NCBI RefSeq assembly: GCF_000233455.1
Contig: NZ_JH376420.1
Coordinates: 1,066,535 to 1,130,534, forward strand
DNA length: 64,000 bases
Origin: [Clostridium] citroniae WAL-17108
GTDB taxonomy: Bacteria > Bacillota > Clostridia > Lachnospirales > Lachnospiraceae
Reading direction: 5' to 3'
This document shows positions 36,342 to 44,222 of this stretch, piece by piece. A program made the position numbers and the translations under genes. The notes beneath the pieces were generated by a model. The model did not search any database. It was not told where the DNA came from and was given only the letters and a program-made list of their open reading frames with translations. Numbering within the stretch: position 1 is the first letter of the stretch; each line of letters starts with the position of its first letter.

Positions 36342-37478
36342 CTAGAAGTTTAACGAAGCCATTCTCACCACTACAGCAAGAGCCTGTCCGCCCTCTGCTC
36401 CGCAAAGCGCCAATCCCCATTCCCTATGTTGCATCCTAAGTGCACACAACAATCGATGAAATTCCACGCAGCCACTGGCTCCCCAAGCATTTCCTGTCGC
36501 TAGAGCTCCACCATAGGGATTCACTTTCTTCGCGGCTTCCTCTGCTGTAATCCCCAACCCTTTAATCAGAGCTATACTCTGCGCAGCCGTAAGCTCGTTC
36601 ATTTGGATAATATCTACATCGCACGCTGCTTTTCCAGCAAACTCCAACGCTTTTTTAGCCGCCTGAATTCCTACCATTCCATCACCAGTTGGAGAACCCG
36701 CAGATATGCCTATGGCAACAAGCTCACCTAACATAGGAATTTTCTTTTCCTTCGCCGCCTGTTCGCTTACGAGCAGACAAGCTGCTGCCGCATCAGCGGC
36801 TCCTGCTACCTCACTAGGTTGTACATAAAGTTCATCTTCGGTAATCGTATGTGTTATTTTCTTTTCTTTTACTATAATGGGCACTAGCTGCTCGTCAAGT
36901 GCTGCGGCTCGTGCCCTGCGAAGGCTTTCCCTCGCATAGGCGATTTGATCAGCATTAGTAATTCTATGGGAATCTGCAATCACCCCATTCATATCCTCGA
37001 TAGTCAGCTTTCCATACCGATTGACCGGTTGGCCGCCGGCTACCAGCGCACGAATTGGGTCGACCACAATCTTATCCGGTGAAAAGGCGTAACGTGCATT
37101 CTGGATTTCATAAGGAATTTGAGACATACTCTCCGCCCCTCCAGCCAGAATAACATCTGCATTTCCTGCAGAAATCTTTAAAAAACCGTTCACAATCGCC
37201 TGCATTCCAGAGGCCCCCTGCCTCTGAACAGTATAAGCTGGAACCGCTTCCGGAATATCCGCAGCCAAACCGATGTATCTGGCACAGTTGGATGGCGTAC
37301 TGGTCTGTTTCGCGATACCGAAGATTATCTCATCGATACATGCACCATTAATACCAGTCTTCTCCAACACATCCTTAACAGCGTATACCGCCAACTCCTG
37401 TTCCTTACAATTCTTCAGTACACCATCATAAACTCCGATCGGTGTGCGGGAAGAACCCGCAATCCACACTTTTTTCAT
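36342..37478 (-). CDS. Thiolase-like protein lacking catalytic Cys and His
   Basis: The 378-residue protein aligns over its whole length with acetyl-CoA acetyltransferases (VWIAGSSRTPIG at the start, AGGAESMSQIP, MNELTAAQS, NPYGGALATG). The nucleophile motif NRxCGSG is QRQGASG, with Gly88 where Cys belongs. The GHP motif that supplies the catalytic His is GNA. The second Cys region (LCGAEGG) remains. It cannot use the standard thiolase mechanism. It lies one base from the intact thiolase gene upstream. It could be a non-catalytic partner, as with paired thiolase/SCP2-type subunits, or have a different activity. The reading frame is clean, so this is not simple decay. Confidence 0.82.
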   Translation of the reverse strand: MKKVWIAGSSRTPIGVYDGVLKNCKEQELAVYAVKDVLEKTGINGACIDEIIFGIAKQTSTPSNCARYIGLAADIPEAVPAYTVQRQGASGMQAIVNGFLKISAGNADVILAGGAESMSQIPYEIQNARYAFSPDKIVVDPIRALVAGGQPVNRYGKLTIEDMNGVIADSHRITNADQIAYARESLRRARAAALDEQLVPIIVKEKKITHTITEDELYVQPSEVAGAADAAAACLLVSEQAAKEKKIPMLGELVAIGISAGSPTGDGMVGIQAAKKALEFAGKAACDVDIIQMNELTAAQSIALIKGLGITAEEAAKKVNPYGGALATGNAWGASGCVEFHRLLCALRMQHREWGLALCGAEGGQALAVVVRMASLNF

Positions 37479-37479
37479 C

Positions 37480-38700
37480 TCAACACCTCCCTATCACAAC
37501 GGCAACACCAAGCCCACCTGCACAACAAAGCGTGATGAGACCGTATTTTGCTTCTGGACGGCGTTTCAACTCATACATGCACTTTACAGTCAGTGCAACA
37601 CCTGTGCAGCCTAGCGGATGCCCATGAGCTATTGCACCGCCGTTTGGATTGATTTTTTCCATCAGTGCGGCTTCTTCGATGCCTAGTTTTTTCCACTCTG
37701 CAATTACAGCCAGTGACTGTGCCGCAAATGCTTCATTTAACTCAATCACATCTACATCGCTTAAGGAGATTCCTGCCCTCCTCAAGGCCTTCTTAGAGCA
37801 TTCCACCGGCCCCAACCCCATCATTGTAGGATCACAGCCACTACTTGCAGTACCTAGTATCCGTACCATCGGAGCATAGCCCAGTTCCTTCGCTTTGTCT
37901 TCAGACATCAGCAAAACGGCACCGGCTGCATCATTGCGGCCTGAAGAGTTCCCCGCTGTCACCGTACCATCCTTCTTAAAGGATGGACGCAAAGATGCTA
38001 ACTTTTCCATAGAAGACATAAAAGGATGTTCATCGATATCAAACTGATGCTCACTACCGCCACTCAATGTTGGCACCGGCACTATCTGATCCTGGAAACG
38101 TCCGGCTTTCATGGCAGCCGCCATCTTAATCTGACTGCTCATCGCAAATTCATCCTGCATAGCACGGGAAATCCCGTAGACCTCTGCTAGTTTTTCCGCT
38201 GTAATTCCCATTGGGAAGTATCCATATTTATCCTTCGGGATCGCACCCGGGCCGCCCTCTGTTAAGGAATCTTCGATTATATAGGAACCATTTCCCAGCC
38301 CTTGTCTGACATCTCTCATAAAATAGACAGACTGGCTCATATTCTCTACTCCGCCCGATACGATCACTTCAGCCTCTTTTGTTGAAATCATCTCATAACC
38401 ATCTATAATCGCCTGCAGGCCGGAGCCGCACTGACGGTTTACTGTATAGCAGGGAACCTCCTCTGGAAGTCCTGCATTTAATGCTGCCACCCTAGCCACA
38501 TTTGCAGGAGCCGCTTTTTGCTTAACCTCGCCCATGATAACCTGATCGACCAAACAGCCGTCCAACTTCGCTCGATTATTCAGTAAATCATCTAAAACGA
38601 TAGTTGCCAGCTCCGTATCACAGACATCCTTAAGTGATTTCCCAATTTTTCCAATTGCTGTTCTCACCCCATGAGTGATCACCACTTGTCTCCCGCTCAT
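37480..38700 (-). CDS. Acetyl-CoA acetyltransferase (thiolase)
   Basis: The 406-residue enzyme has the full active site: Cys93 in NRQCGSG, His in HGHPLGCTG, and the C-terminal Cys in LCCAGG. It catalyses reversible condensation or thiolysis of 3-ketoacyl-CoA. The ATG at 38700 follows GAGGAGG; the annotated upstream TTG is less likely. With the CoA-transferase genes upstream it would convert an imported 3-oxoacid, for example acetoacetate, to acyl-CoA units. It lies directly before the degenerate thiolase homologue. Confidence 0.9.
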   Translation of the reverse strand: MSGRQVVITHGVRTAIGKIGKSLKDVCDTELATIVLDDLLNNRAKLDGCLVDQVIMGEVKQKAAPANVARVAALNAGLPEEVPCYTVNRQCGSGLQAIIDGYEMISTKEAEVIVSGGVENMSQSVYFMRDVRQGLGNGSYIIEDSLTEGGPGAIPKDKYGYFPMGITAEKLAEVYGISRAMQDEFAMSSQIKMAAAMKAGRFQDQIVPVPTLSGGSEHQFDIDEHPFMSSMEKLASLRPSFKKDGTVTAGNSSGRNDAAGAVLLMSEDKAKELGYAPMVRILGTASSGCDPTMMGLGPVECSKKALRRAGISLSDVDVIELNEAFAAQSLAVIAEWKKLGIEEAALMEKINPNGGAIAHGHPLGCTGVALTVKCMYELKRRPEAKYGLITLCCAGGLGVAVVIGRC

Positions 38701-38813
38701 ATACAAACCTCCTCGTACAAAGAGCTACCTATGAGGCTAAATGCCTACCACATAGGCAACTCCCTCTTCTCATCTCTATGACTCTCCTATCGCATAGAAA
38801 TAACGATAGCTAT

Positions 38814-39182
38814 TTACTTCTTATCAAGATTCAAATCGGCAAAAGTTGTATCATTGGGATCCTGATCTTGCCATGAAGGCATTCCATGATGCGTACGGAT
38901 AACCTTGCTCTCATAGCGTGTAGATGTATATGACTCCAACATCGGTTTTCTCTTCATAGCAAACTCAAGGAAATGCGGCGCGCTATTGTGACGATTAACA
39001 TCGTCCTCCGTCTCCCAACATTCGAAAACAAACATGTCCTGCTCATTTTCCATTGACGGATATTGATCATAGGAAATATTTCCTTTTTCCTTACGTGTAT
39101 TGACCACGTTGTCCATAACAAACTTTAAAAGTTCTTCCCTCTTTCCGGGTTTTAACCGATATCGTACTGCAATAGTTACCAT
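38814..39182 (-). CDS. ABM-domain protein (putative quinol monooxygenase-like)
   Basis: The 122-residue protein is a single antibiotic-biosynthesis-monooxygenase domain (ferredoxin-like dimeric alpha/beta barrel): VTIAVRYRLKPGKREELL at the N-terminus, FVFECWETEDDVNRHNSAPHFLEF in the middle. Such proteins include YgiN-like quinol monooxygenases and many of unknown role. It lies between the CoA-transferase B and thiolase genes in the same direction. Its link to 3-oxoacid metabolism is unknown; it may handle a side product or act as a small isomerase. Confidence 0.8.
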   Translation of the reverse strand: MVTIAVRYRLKPGKREELLKFVMDNVVNTRKEKGNISYDQYPSMENEQDMFVFECWETEDDVNRHNSAPHFLEFAMKRKPMLESYTSTRYESKVIRTHHGMPSWQDQDPNDTTFADLNLDKK

Positions 39183-39264
39183 AAATATACCTCCTACTTG
39201 ATTGATTTATTGATTATCCCAAAAGCATATGCACATTGGGGAGTTTCCTATTTGACAATTGTTT

Positions 39265-39936
39265 TTATACCAGTATTTCTCTTACCTCTTCCATAATCTC
39301 GATTTGTTCGGGGATAATAATTTTTGCTGCAGTTGCATCCTGTACCTCCTCGACAGTTCTGCTGGACGCCAATTTTCGCAAAACCAGCCCATCAGATGTT
39401 ACCTCGATCATACACATTTCGGTAATAATGTAATTCACACAATGAAATCCTGTCAAAGGGAACGTGCACTCTTCCAGAATTTTCGCTTTACCACGATTCG
39501 TGTGCTCCATGGCAACAATCACAGTAGGCACACAGGTAACTAGATCCATCGCCCCACCCACGCCTGCAATCATTTTTCCAGGGACCGTCCAATTCGCCAA
39601 ATTTCCCTTCTCATCCACCTGAAGTGCTCCCAACACTGTAACATCTACATGTCCCCCCCAAATCAGGCCAAATGATAATGGGCTTTCCATAAACATGCCT
39701 CCTGGGAGTACGGTTACACAGCGAGAACCCGGGTCAATAATCTCTAAATCCTCATGTCCTGGTTCAGCAACATCGCCTAAACCCAGGATACCGTTTTCTG
39801 TATGAATAAAAATATGCTTATCAGCTATATATTTTGTAACGAGCGTTGGAATTCCAATCCCCAAATTTACTGTCTGTCCGTCCTGTAATATTCCGGCGAT
39901 GCATTTTGCAATCGTATTATGAACATCAATTACCAT
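39265..39936 (-). CDS. 3-oxoacid CoA-transferase, beta subunit
   Basis: The 223-residue protein shows the B-subunit features of family I CoA-transferases: GIGIPTLV near the N-terminus and the catalytic Glu in HTENGILGLG, which forms the glutamyl-CoA thioester. The gene overlaps the alpha-subunit gene by 11 bases. The two-subunit enzyme moves CoA from an acyl-CoA donor to a carboxylic acid such as acetoacetate or a short-chain acid. It starts after GGAGGTG. Confidence 0.88.
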   Translation of the reverse strand: MVIDVHNTIAKCIAGILQDGQTVNLGIGIPTLVTKYIADKHIFIHTENGILGLGDVAEPGHEDLEIIDPGSRCVTVLPGGMFMESPLSFGLIWGGHVDVTVLGALQVDEKGNLANWTVPGKMIAGVGGAMDLVTCVPTVIVAMEHTNRGKAKILEECTFPLTGFHCVNYIITEMCMIEVTSDGLVLRKLASSRTVEEVQDATAAKIIIPEQIEIMEEVREILV

Positions 39937-40591
39937 CTGCGTTCTTCACCTCCACCACTCCATCTATCAGCATACCCGGAATGGTAATCTCTTCCGGCCC
40001 GATCTGTCCTGTTTCCACAAGAACAGGGGTTTCTACATAGACGCGCTTGCACGCCATTGCCATAGATAATCCGAAATTTTTTGTCGAACCTTTTAGGAAA
40101 CAGTTTCCCATACGATCCACCTTTGATGCACGAATCAGAGCCACATCCCCTGCCAGCGTATTCATAAGAATGTATTCCTTACCGTCAAAATCACGCGTTT
40201 CCCGTCCTTCTTCTAAAAAAGTTCCGATTCCTACGGGTGAATAAAATGCAGGGATACCGATACCTGCCAAATGAATACTCTCTGCCAATGTTCCTTGTGA
40301 AAGCATCTCCACCTTTCCATCTTGATACAATTGTTGAAGTGCTGGACTATTTCGCATAAAGCTACACTTTGCATGTTTGCACCGCTCTTTGAGCAGTAAT
40401 TCCAGATATGTATGCATCTTACTGAAGCTTGAATTCAAATAAAACGTCAGATCTACAACTGATGTTGTTTCATATAGTGCCCGAAGCATATCGCAGGCAT
40501 AACCAGAACTACCGAATCCGGCTACCATTATGATATTTCTGTCATGAATGTCGCTGACTGCCTGTTCAGCCGAAATTATTTTGCCCAACAT
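39926..40591 (-). CDS. 3-oxoacid CoA-transferase, alpha subunit
   Basis: This 221-residue protein is the A subunit of a family I CoA-transferase. The glycine motif near the N-terminus is slightly divergent (VAGFGSSGYACDML where GGFGxxGxPxxL is usual), and the rest fits (GIPAFYSPVGIGTFLEEG, EYILMNTLAGDVALIRA). It is the first gene of the operon and is preceded by a promoter and an 18-base palindrome shared with the divergent TetR gene. It pairs with the beta subunit to activate the imported acid. Confidence 0.87.
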   Translation of the reverse strand: MLGKIISAEQAVSDIHDRNIIMVAGFGSSGYACDMLRALYETTSVVDLTFYLNSSFSKMHTYLELLLKERCKHAKCSFMRNSPALQQLYQDGKVEMLSQGTLAESIHLAGIGIPAFYSPVGIGTFLEEGRETRDFDGKEYILMNTLAGDVALIRASKVDRMGNCFLKGSTKNFGLSMAMACKRVYVETPVLVETGQIGPEEITIPGMLIDGVVEVKNADGN

Positions 40592-40648
40592 TAGTCTTCT
40601 CCCTCCCTCTTTATTAAAAATTATTGATTTTTTATAAAAATAGTGTAA

Positions 40649-40676
40649 AATATAAATTGAAATTTAACCAGAACAA
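40649..40676 (-). promoter_or_regulatory. Probable promoter of the CoA-transferase operon
   Basis: Minus strand: TTGTTC, 16 bases, TATATT, 58 bases before the alpha-subunit start codon. Confidence 0.45.
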
Positions 40677-40700
40677 AACGCATCAATCTGTCTTTTTTTG

Positions 40701-40718
40701 CACTTTTTTAAAAAAGTG
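40701..40718. promoter_or_regulatory. Perfect 18-base palindrome, probable TetR operator
   Basis: CACTTTTTTAAAAAAGTG lies in the 183-base space between the divergent CoA-transferase and TetR genes, just upstream of the minus-strand -35 box. Perfect palindromes here are typical operators of the adjacent TetR protein. Confidence 0.55.
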
Positions 40719-40774
40719 TCCATTTTTCAGTTATTACTTACCGAAAAGTATCTATTGACACAAGAAAGGACCAT

Positions 40775-41380
40775 ATGACCAATCCCAATCAGATAAATAA
40801 AACGCAAAGGAATATTCGCAAAGCATTATTACGTCTGTTATCTTCTTACAATCTGACTCAGATATCTACTCTACAAATTTGCGAGGAGGCTGAGGTTAGC
40901 CGTAGTAGCTTCTACACCTATTACAATTCCAAGTATGACGTTGTAGAACAAATTGAAAAAGAATTGATTTCTGGATTTCTAGATATTATGCTTCAATTGC
41001 GTGCAACAGGCAAAAAGGCCTACTATGAAAATATTAATAATAATCGAATTATCTACTTTACACAGTATTTTCAATATATTGAAGTACACTTTTCCGAATT
41101 TAAGTCCCTACTTGGGCCCAAAAATGAAACAGGGTTTTCTGAACGTTTTGCAAAGGCAATTTCCAAAACCAGATTAGCAACGATTAAAATCTGGAACAGC
41201 TACCCACAGGTCAATAGTGAAAATGACCGCATTATGCTTTACAGAGAAGCTGCCCTAAGTTCCTTATATGTTTGTCTGTTTTCTTCCTGGTGCCAGCAAG
41301 ATATGGATCTATCTGTAGAAAAAATGGCTTCAATTTTAAATGAAATATGGAAATCATTTTTATGTATTGGAGTTGTATAA
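40775..41380 (+). CDS. TetR-family transcriptional regulator
   Basis: The 201-residue protein has an N-terminal TetR helix-turn-helix (residues about 10-58: LLSSYNLTQISTLQICEEAEVSRSSFYTYYNSK) and an all-helical ligand domain. It is transcribed away from the CoA-transferase/thiolase/symporter operon and starts behind AGAAAGGA. The shared palindrome suggests that it controls both itself and that operon, perhaps releasing DNA on binding an acyl-CoA or the imported acid. Confidence 0.87.
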   Translation: MTNPNQINKTQRNIRKALLRLLSSYNLTQISTLQICEEAEVSRSSFYTYYNSKYDVVEQIEKELISGFLDIMLQLRATGKKAYYENINNNRIIYFTQYFQYIEVHFSEFKSLLGPKNETGFSERFAKAISKTRLATIKIWNSYPQVNSENDRIMLYREAALSSLYVCLFSSWCQQDMDLSVEKMASILNEIWKSFLCIGVV

Positions 41381-41460
41381 TGAAATTTGCAAATAGCTTT
41401 ATCTGATATAACCGCTTCAATATTACCGGATGCAATGAAATATAAGTGTTGTTCCAAAAA

Positions 41461-41493
41461 AAGACGAGGAGAATTCCACTCCTCGTCTTTCTT
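41461..41493 (+). terminator. Hairpin terminator, copy 3 of dispersed repeat
   Basis: AAGACGAGGAG and CTCCTCGTCTT form a perfect 11-bp stem, preceded by A7 and followed by TCTT. Flanks match the hairpin at 24334-24364. Confidence 0.75.
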
Positions 41494-41520
41494 GAAGTAT
41501 ATCTACTACATTCTACAGAT

Positions 41521-41757
41521 TCATAATAATTGATTATCAGTACCATCATATGGATTTTCGCAGCACACATTAACAAATGATGTTCCATTGTTTGTAGCTG
41601 CTACGGTAACTTCATAAACACCATTATTCTCTATCCCAGGAAATAATTCCAATTTATAATCGGATTTCTTTAAATCACTAAAAAAATAAAACCCAAACTT
41701 TCCAAATTTATTAAATTCTGTTTTAGAAGTATCTCCGAAGGAAGATATTATATGCAC
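41521..41757 (-). pseudogene. C-terminal fragment, paralogue of the relic at 24556-24726
   Basis: Seventy-eight codons from a GTG without a ribosome site encode a beta-rich segment ending in NGVYEVTVAAT, then GTSFVNVCCENPYD. The last 40 residues match the relic at 24556-24726. The absence of a proper start suggests a truncated gene. I do not recognise the family. Confidence 0.5.
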
Positions 41758-41771
41758 TCGGAATCAGTGAC

Positions 41772-41801
41772 AAAAAAATAGAACCCACAGTAGGGTTCTA
41801 T
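41772..41801 (-). terminator. Terminator of the small coiled-coil gene
   Basis: TAGAACCC and GGGTTCTA form an 8-bp stem; on the minus strand it is followed by TATTTTTTT. The stop codon of the upstream gene lies in the stem. Confidence 0.7.
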
Positions 41802-42015
41802 CTATTTTCAATTAAGGTTTTCAGTTCCTCAAATGTCATGTTCTTTTCATTCATTAGACTTACCAAGCCCTCTACCCGAACCTTATCCATCTCTTCTATG
41901 ATACTATCATGCTTTTTCTGTAACTCAACCAACTCTTGCTCTTTTTTTCTATCTTTTCAGCAATCTTCTTTAACTCGTTTTCATACTTAGTCATATCCCG
42001 TTTTCTACCGGCCAT
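41798..42015 (-). pseudogene. Frameshifted small coiled-coil protein
   Basis: The frame starts at an ATG behind AGGAGG (MAGRKRDMTKYENEL). It shifts in an A-run near 41950, after which the correct frame continues with QELVELQKKHD and ends EELKTLIENR. Restoring one A would give a protein of about 72 residues resembling the intact 81-residue protein at 42684-42929. It could be a real mutation or a homopolymer error in the sequence. Confidence 0.6.
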
Positions 42016-42075
42016 TTTGAACCTCCTGATATCGTGTCATTTGTACGATACTATAATATCATACTATGTGCCGAT

Positions 42076-42366
42076 TTAAAAGGCAATTATCTCTAGCTCC
42101 TTTAGAATAATTATTGCATCCTTCACACCTGCCCAATATGCTAATGACACCTTCTCAATATTCATACCATCTCTCTCAGCTAATAGATCATCAACTACCT
42201 CTTTTAATTCTGGAGATAGCTTTAAAGAATCATAAGCTACTCCCATAGCAGCAGCCCTTTCCTCCATCTTCTTGTATTCGCAATCTTCATTTAACATAGA
42301 ATCCAGAGATACTTCCATTCTTTTATCGGCTATTATTTTAAGCACTTCCATAAATTCATTATTCAT
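42076..42366 (-). CDS. Small acidic helical protein, unknown
   Basis: The 96-residue product is acidic and predicted all-helical (YDSLKLSPELKEVVDDLLAE, VSLAYWAGVKDAIIILKEL). It starts behind an AGGAGG site. Size and composition resemble small proteins common on integrative elements of Lachnospiraceae (DUF6809-like), but the assignment is only by general likeness. It sits among other small island genes. Confidence 0.55.
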   Translation of the reverse strand: MNNEFMEVLKIIADKRMEVSLDSMLNEDCEYKKMEERAAAMGVAYDSLKLSPELKEVVDDLLAERDGMNIEKVSLAYWAGVKDAIIILKELEIIAF

Positions 42367-42478
42367 GTAAGCCTCCTATTTACTTTATCGTATATTATAC
42401 TATTTTATATGATTTAATCGTATTAATCAATATCTTATGTTCAATAATGATATATTATACGCAAAAGGAGAATGTTAT

Positions 42479-42649
42479 ATGAGACCATTAAAAACGCGCA
42501 TAAGTATCACACTTGATTCGGATATCCTGGAAATGATTAAAGAGTTAGCAGAGGATGATGATCGTTCCGTGAGCCAATATATCAATATCGTACTTAAAGA
42601 TTGGATTACAAAGGAAACGGGTGAAAAATCAAATCTATTTTCCAAATAA
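42479..42649 (+). CDS. Ribbon-helix-helix (Arc/CopG-type) protein
   Basis: The 56-residue protein starts at the ATG at 42479, eight bases after AAAGGAG; a longer frame upstream is not supported. The pattern TRISITLDSDILEMIKELAEDDDRSVSQYINIVLKDWI fits an RHH DNA-binding dimer: one beta strand and two helices. Such proteins act as antitoxins, plasmid copy regulators or relaxosome parts. No toxin partner is adjacent, so its role is uncertain. It ends at a hairpin shared with the convergent coiled-coil gene. Confidence 0.7.
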   Translation: MRPLKTRISITLDSDILEMIKELAEDDDRSVSQYINIVLKDWITKETGEKSNLFSK

Positions 42650-42672
42650 GCTGTGTCTATTGAATAGTAAAA

Positions 42673-42695
42673 CAGAGCGCTTATTAGGCGCTCTG
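42673..42695. terminator. Hairpin between convergent small genes
   Basis: CAGAGCGC and GCGCTCTG form an 8-bp stem with a 7-base loop, overlapping the 3' end of the minus-strand gene. Confidence 0.55.
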
Positions 42696-42929
42696 CTGAA
42701 TCTCGTTCTGTGTAGAAACTAACTCTTTGATATCGTCCATGGTCATCCCCTGCTCATTAAGCATGGATTTAAATTCCTTAAACTCCTCTAATTCTATCTG
42801 ATTTTGGATTAATTTCTCTTTCTCTTTTAATGTTTCCAAGCAATTCTCATACTGTGCAATGGAATTCTGCACCTCTGCCAGTTCTCCCTGCAACTTTTCA
42901 AGTGGTGATTTTCTTACTCCGCGTGCCAT
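42684..42929 (-). CDS. Small coiled-coil protein of mobile-element type
   Basis: The 81-residue protein has a basic start (MARGVRKSP), a long coiled coil at residues 8-55 (heptads over LQGELAEVQNSIAQYENCLETL) and an end MLNEQGMTMDDIKELV that matches the frameshifted protein at 41798-42015. Similar coiled-coil proteins are frequent in conjugative and mobilizable elements of Firmicutes. Ribosome site AAAGGAG. Function unknown. Confidence 0.6.
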   Translation of the reverse strand: MARGVRKSPLEKLQGELAEVQNSIAQYENCLETLKEKEKLIQNQIELEEFKEFKSMLNEQGMTMDDIKELVSTQNEIQQSA

Positions 42930-43033
42930 AATTATGTTCTCCTTTTTCTGTAAATAAGTCTTCTATGGATACTTTTAGCATGTCCATATATTACCAGTAT
43001 ATGCATACAAAGGCTATGTTATGTTTATGATCA

Positions 43034-43074
43034 TAAAAAATAAAAGCCACAGTGATTATTGTGACTTTTATTTA
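43034..43074. terminator. Bidirectional hairpin at the island edge
   Basis: TAAAAG, CAC and GTG, CTTTTA form an interrupted stem with A and T tracts on the two sides. Confidence 0.5.
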
Positions 43075-43099
43075 CTAAGAAGGATATTTAATATAATAT

Positions 43100-43123
43100 T
43101 TTACTACACAGTTTACTACACAG
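43100..43123. repeat. Perfect 12-bp tandem repeat, possible recombinase arm site
   Basis: TTTACTACACAG occurs twice without a gap, followed within 45 bases by three CGATA-containing repeats (near 43140-43170). The position between AT-rich accessory DNA and GC-richer core DNA recalls the direct repeats bound by tyrosine recombinases at the ends of integrative elements. No integrase gene is adjacent. Confidence 0.45.
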
Positions 43124-43304
43124 TTTTAATAATAAGCTACGATAATAGGCGATAATTTACGATACTTTTATCCTATTTTTTTGTGAATATTATTCAAAAA
43201 ACCATTGTATTTTATAGGATTTTTTTGGTCATATTGCTTTCCACCATAAATTCAATAAATTCCTGCTTATAGCTCTCCATATATTATATCCTCACTTTCG
43301 GTTT

Positions 43305-44210
43305 TTATCTTACTGCTCCAATGAGCTGGTTGATATCCTCAATCCCATACCGCTCCATATAGGCCCGGATCCCCTCCACTGTCTCCACAGTAGCATAAGG
43401 GTTGTGGAAATTAGCGGTGCCGATGGCCACCGCGCTGGCTCCTGCCAGAATGAATTCCAGGGCATCATCCCCATTCCGGATCCCGCCCATTCCGATAATG
43501 GGCACCTTCACTGCCTGGGCCACCTGGTACACCATACGCACAGCCACCGGCTTAATGGCCGGTCCTGAAAGCCCGCCGGTCCTGTTGGCCAGGGCAAACG
43601 CCCTTTTGTGTATATCGATCTTCATGCCGGTCAGGGTGTTGATCAGGGAAACGGCATCCGTACCCCCGGCCTCCGCCGCCTTGGCCATGACGGTAATATC
43701 CGTCACATTGGGGCTCAGCTTCATGATAATGGGCTGTTTTGCATGGGCCTTTACCTCCCTGGTAATGGCCTCCACCGCCTTGGGATCCTGGCCAAAGGCA
43801 ATGCCCCCTTCCTTTACATTGGGGCAGGATATGTTGATCTCCAACATGTCCACCGGTTCGTCACCCAGACGCTCCACCACCTCTACATAGTCCTCTGTGG
43901 TCCTTCCGCAGACATTGACAATGATCCTGGTGTCATACTGTTTTAAAAAGGGAATATCCCTTTTGGCAAAAACTTCTATGCCGGGATTCTGAAGGCCGAT
44001 GGCATTGATCATGCCGCCGTATGTTTCCGCGATCCTGGGGGTTGGGTTACCAGGCCACGCAACATTGGCCACGCCCTTGGTGACCACTGCTCCCAGGCGG
44101 TTTAAATCCACAAATTCACTGTATTCCATACCGGAGCCAAATGTCCCCGATGCTTCCATCACCGGATTCTTAAATTCCACGCCGGCAATATTTACACTCA
44201 TATTCATCAC
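43305..44210 (-). CDS. pyrD: Dihydroorotate dehydrogenase, class 1B catalytic subunit
   Basis: The 301-residue FMN enzyme oxidises dihydroorotate to orotate in pyrimidine synthesis. Visible features are the N-terminal NPVMEASGTFG, the catalytic Cys in NISCPNVKEGG (class 1 uses Cys), NTLTGMKID and the FMN phosphate loop GMGGIRNGDDALEFILAGA. It starts 12 bases after pyrK, its electron-transfer partner, confirming class 1B. It is the first core gene to the right of the AT-rich island. Confidence 0.95.
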   Translation of the reverse strand: MMNMSVNIAGVEFKNPVMEASGTFGSGMEYSEFVDLNRLGAVVTKGVANVAWPGNPTPRIAETYGGMINAIGLQNPGIEVFAKRDIPFLKQYDTRIIVNVCGRTTEDYVEVVERLGDEPVDMLEINISCPNVKEGGIAFGQDPKAVEAITREVKAHAKQPIIMKLSPNVTDITVMAKAAEAGGTDAVSLINTLTGMKIDIHKRAFALANRTGGLSGPAIKPVAVRMVYQVAQAVKVPIIGMGGIRNGDDALEFILAGASAVAIGTANFHNPYATVETVEGIRAYMERYGIEDINQLIGAVR

Positions 44211-44222
44211 TGGGCACCTCCG

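Larger units (their letters stand above)
42930..43304. other. Gene-free AT-rich boundary region
   Basis: These 375 bases hold the hairpin at 43034, the tandem repeat at 43100 and AT-rich spacer up to the pyrD stop codon. Nothing coding is visible. Confidence 0.5.

Noticed and set aside
41232..41588. Minus-strand frames of 118 and 72 codons opposite the TetR end
   Set aside because: They overlap the TetR gene and a terminator hairpin in antisense and show no family likeness.
43100..43123. CRISPR-like repeat
   Set aside because: Only two copies, 12 bases long and without spacers. Considered a recombinase-type tandem repeat instead.
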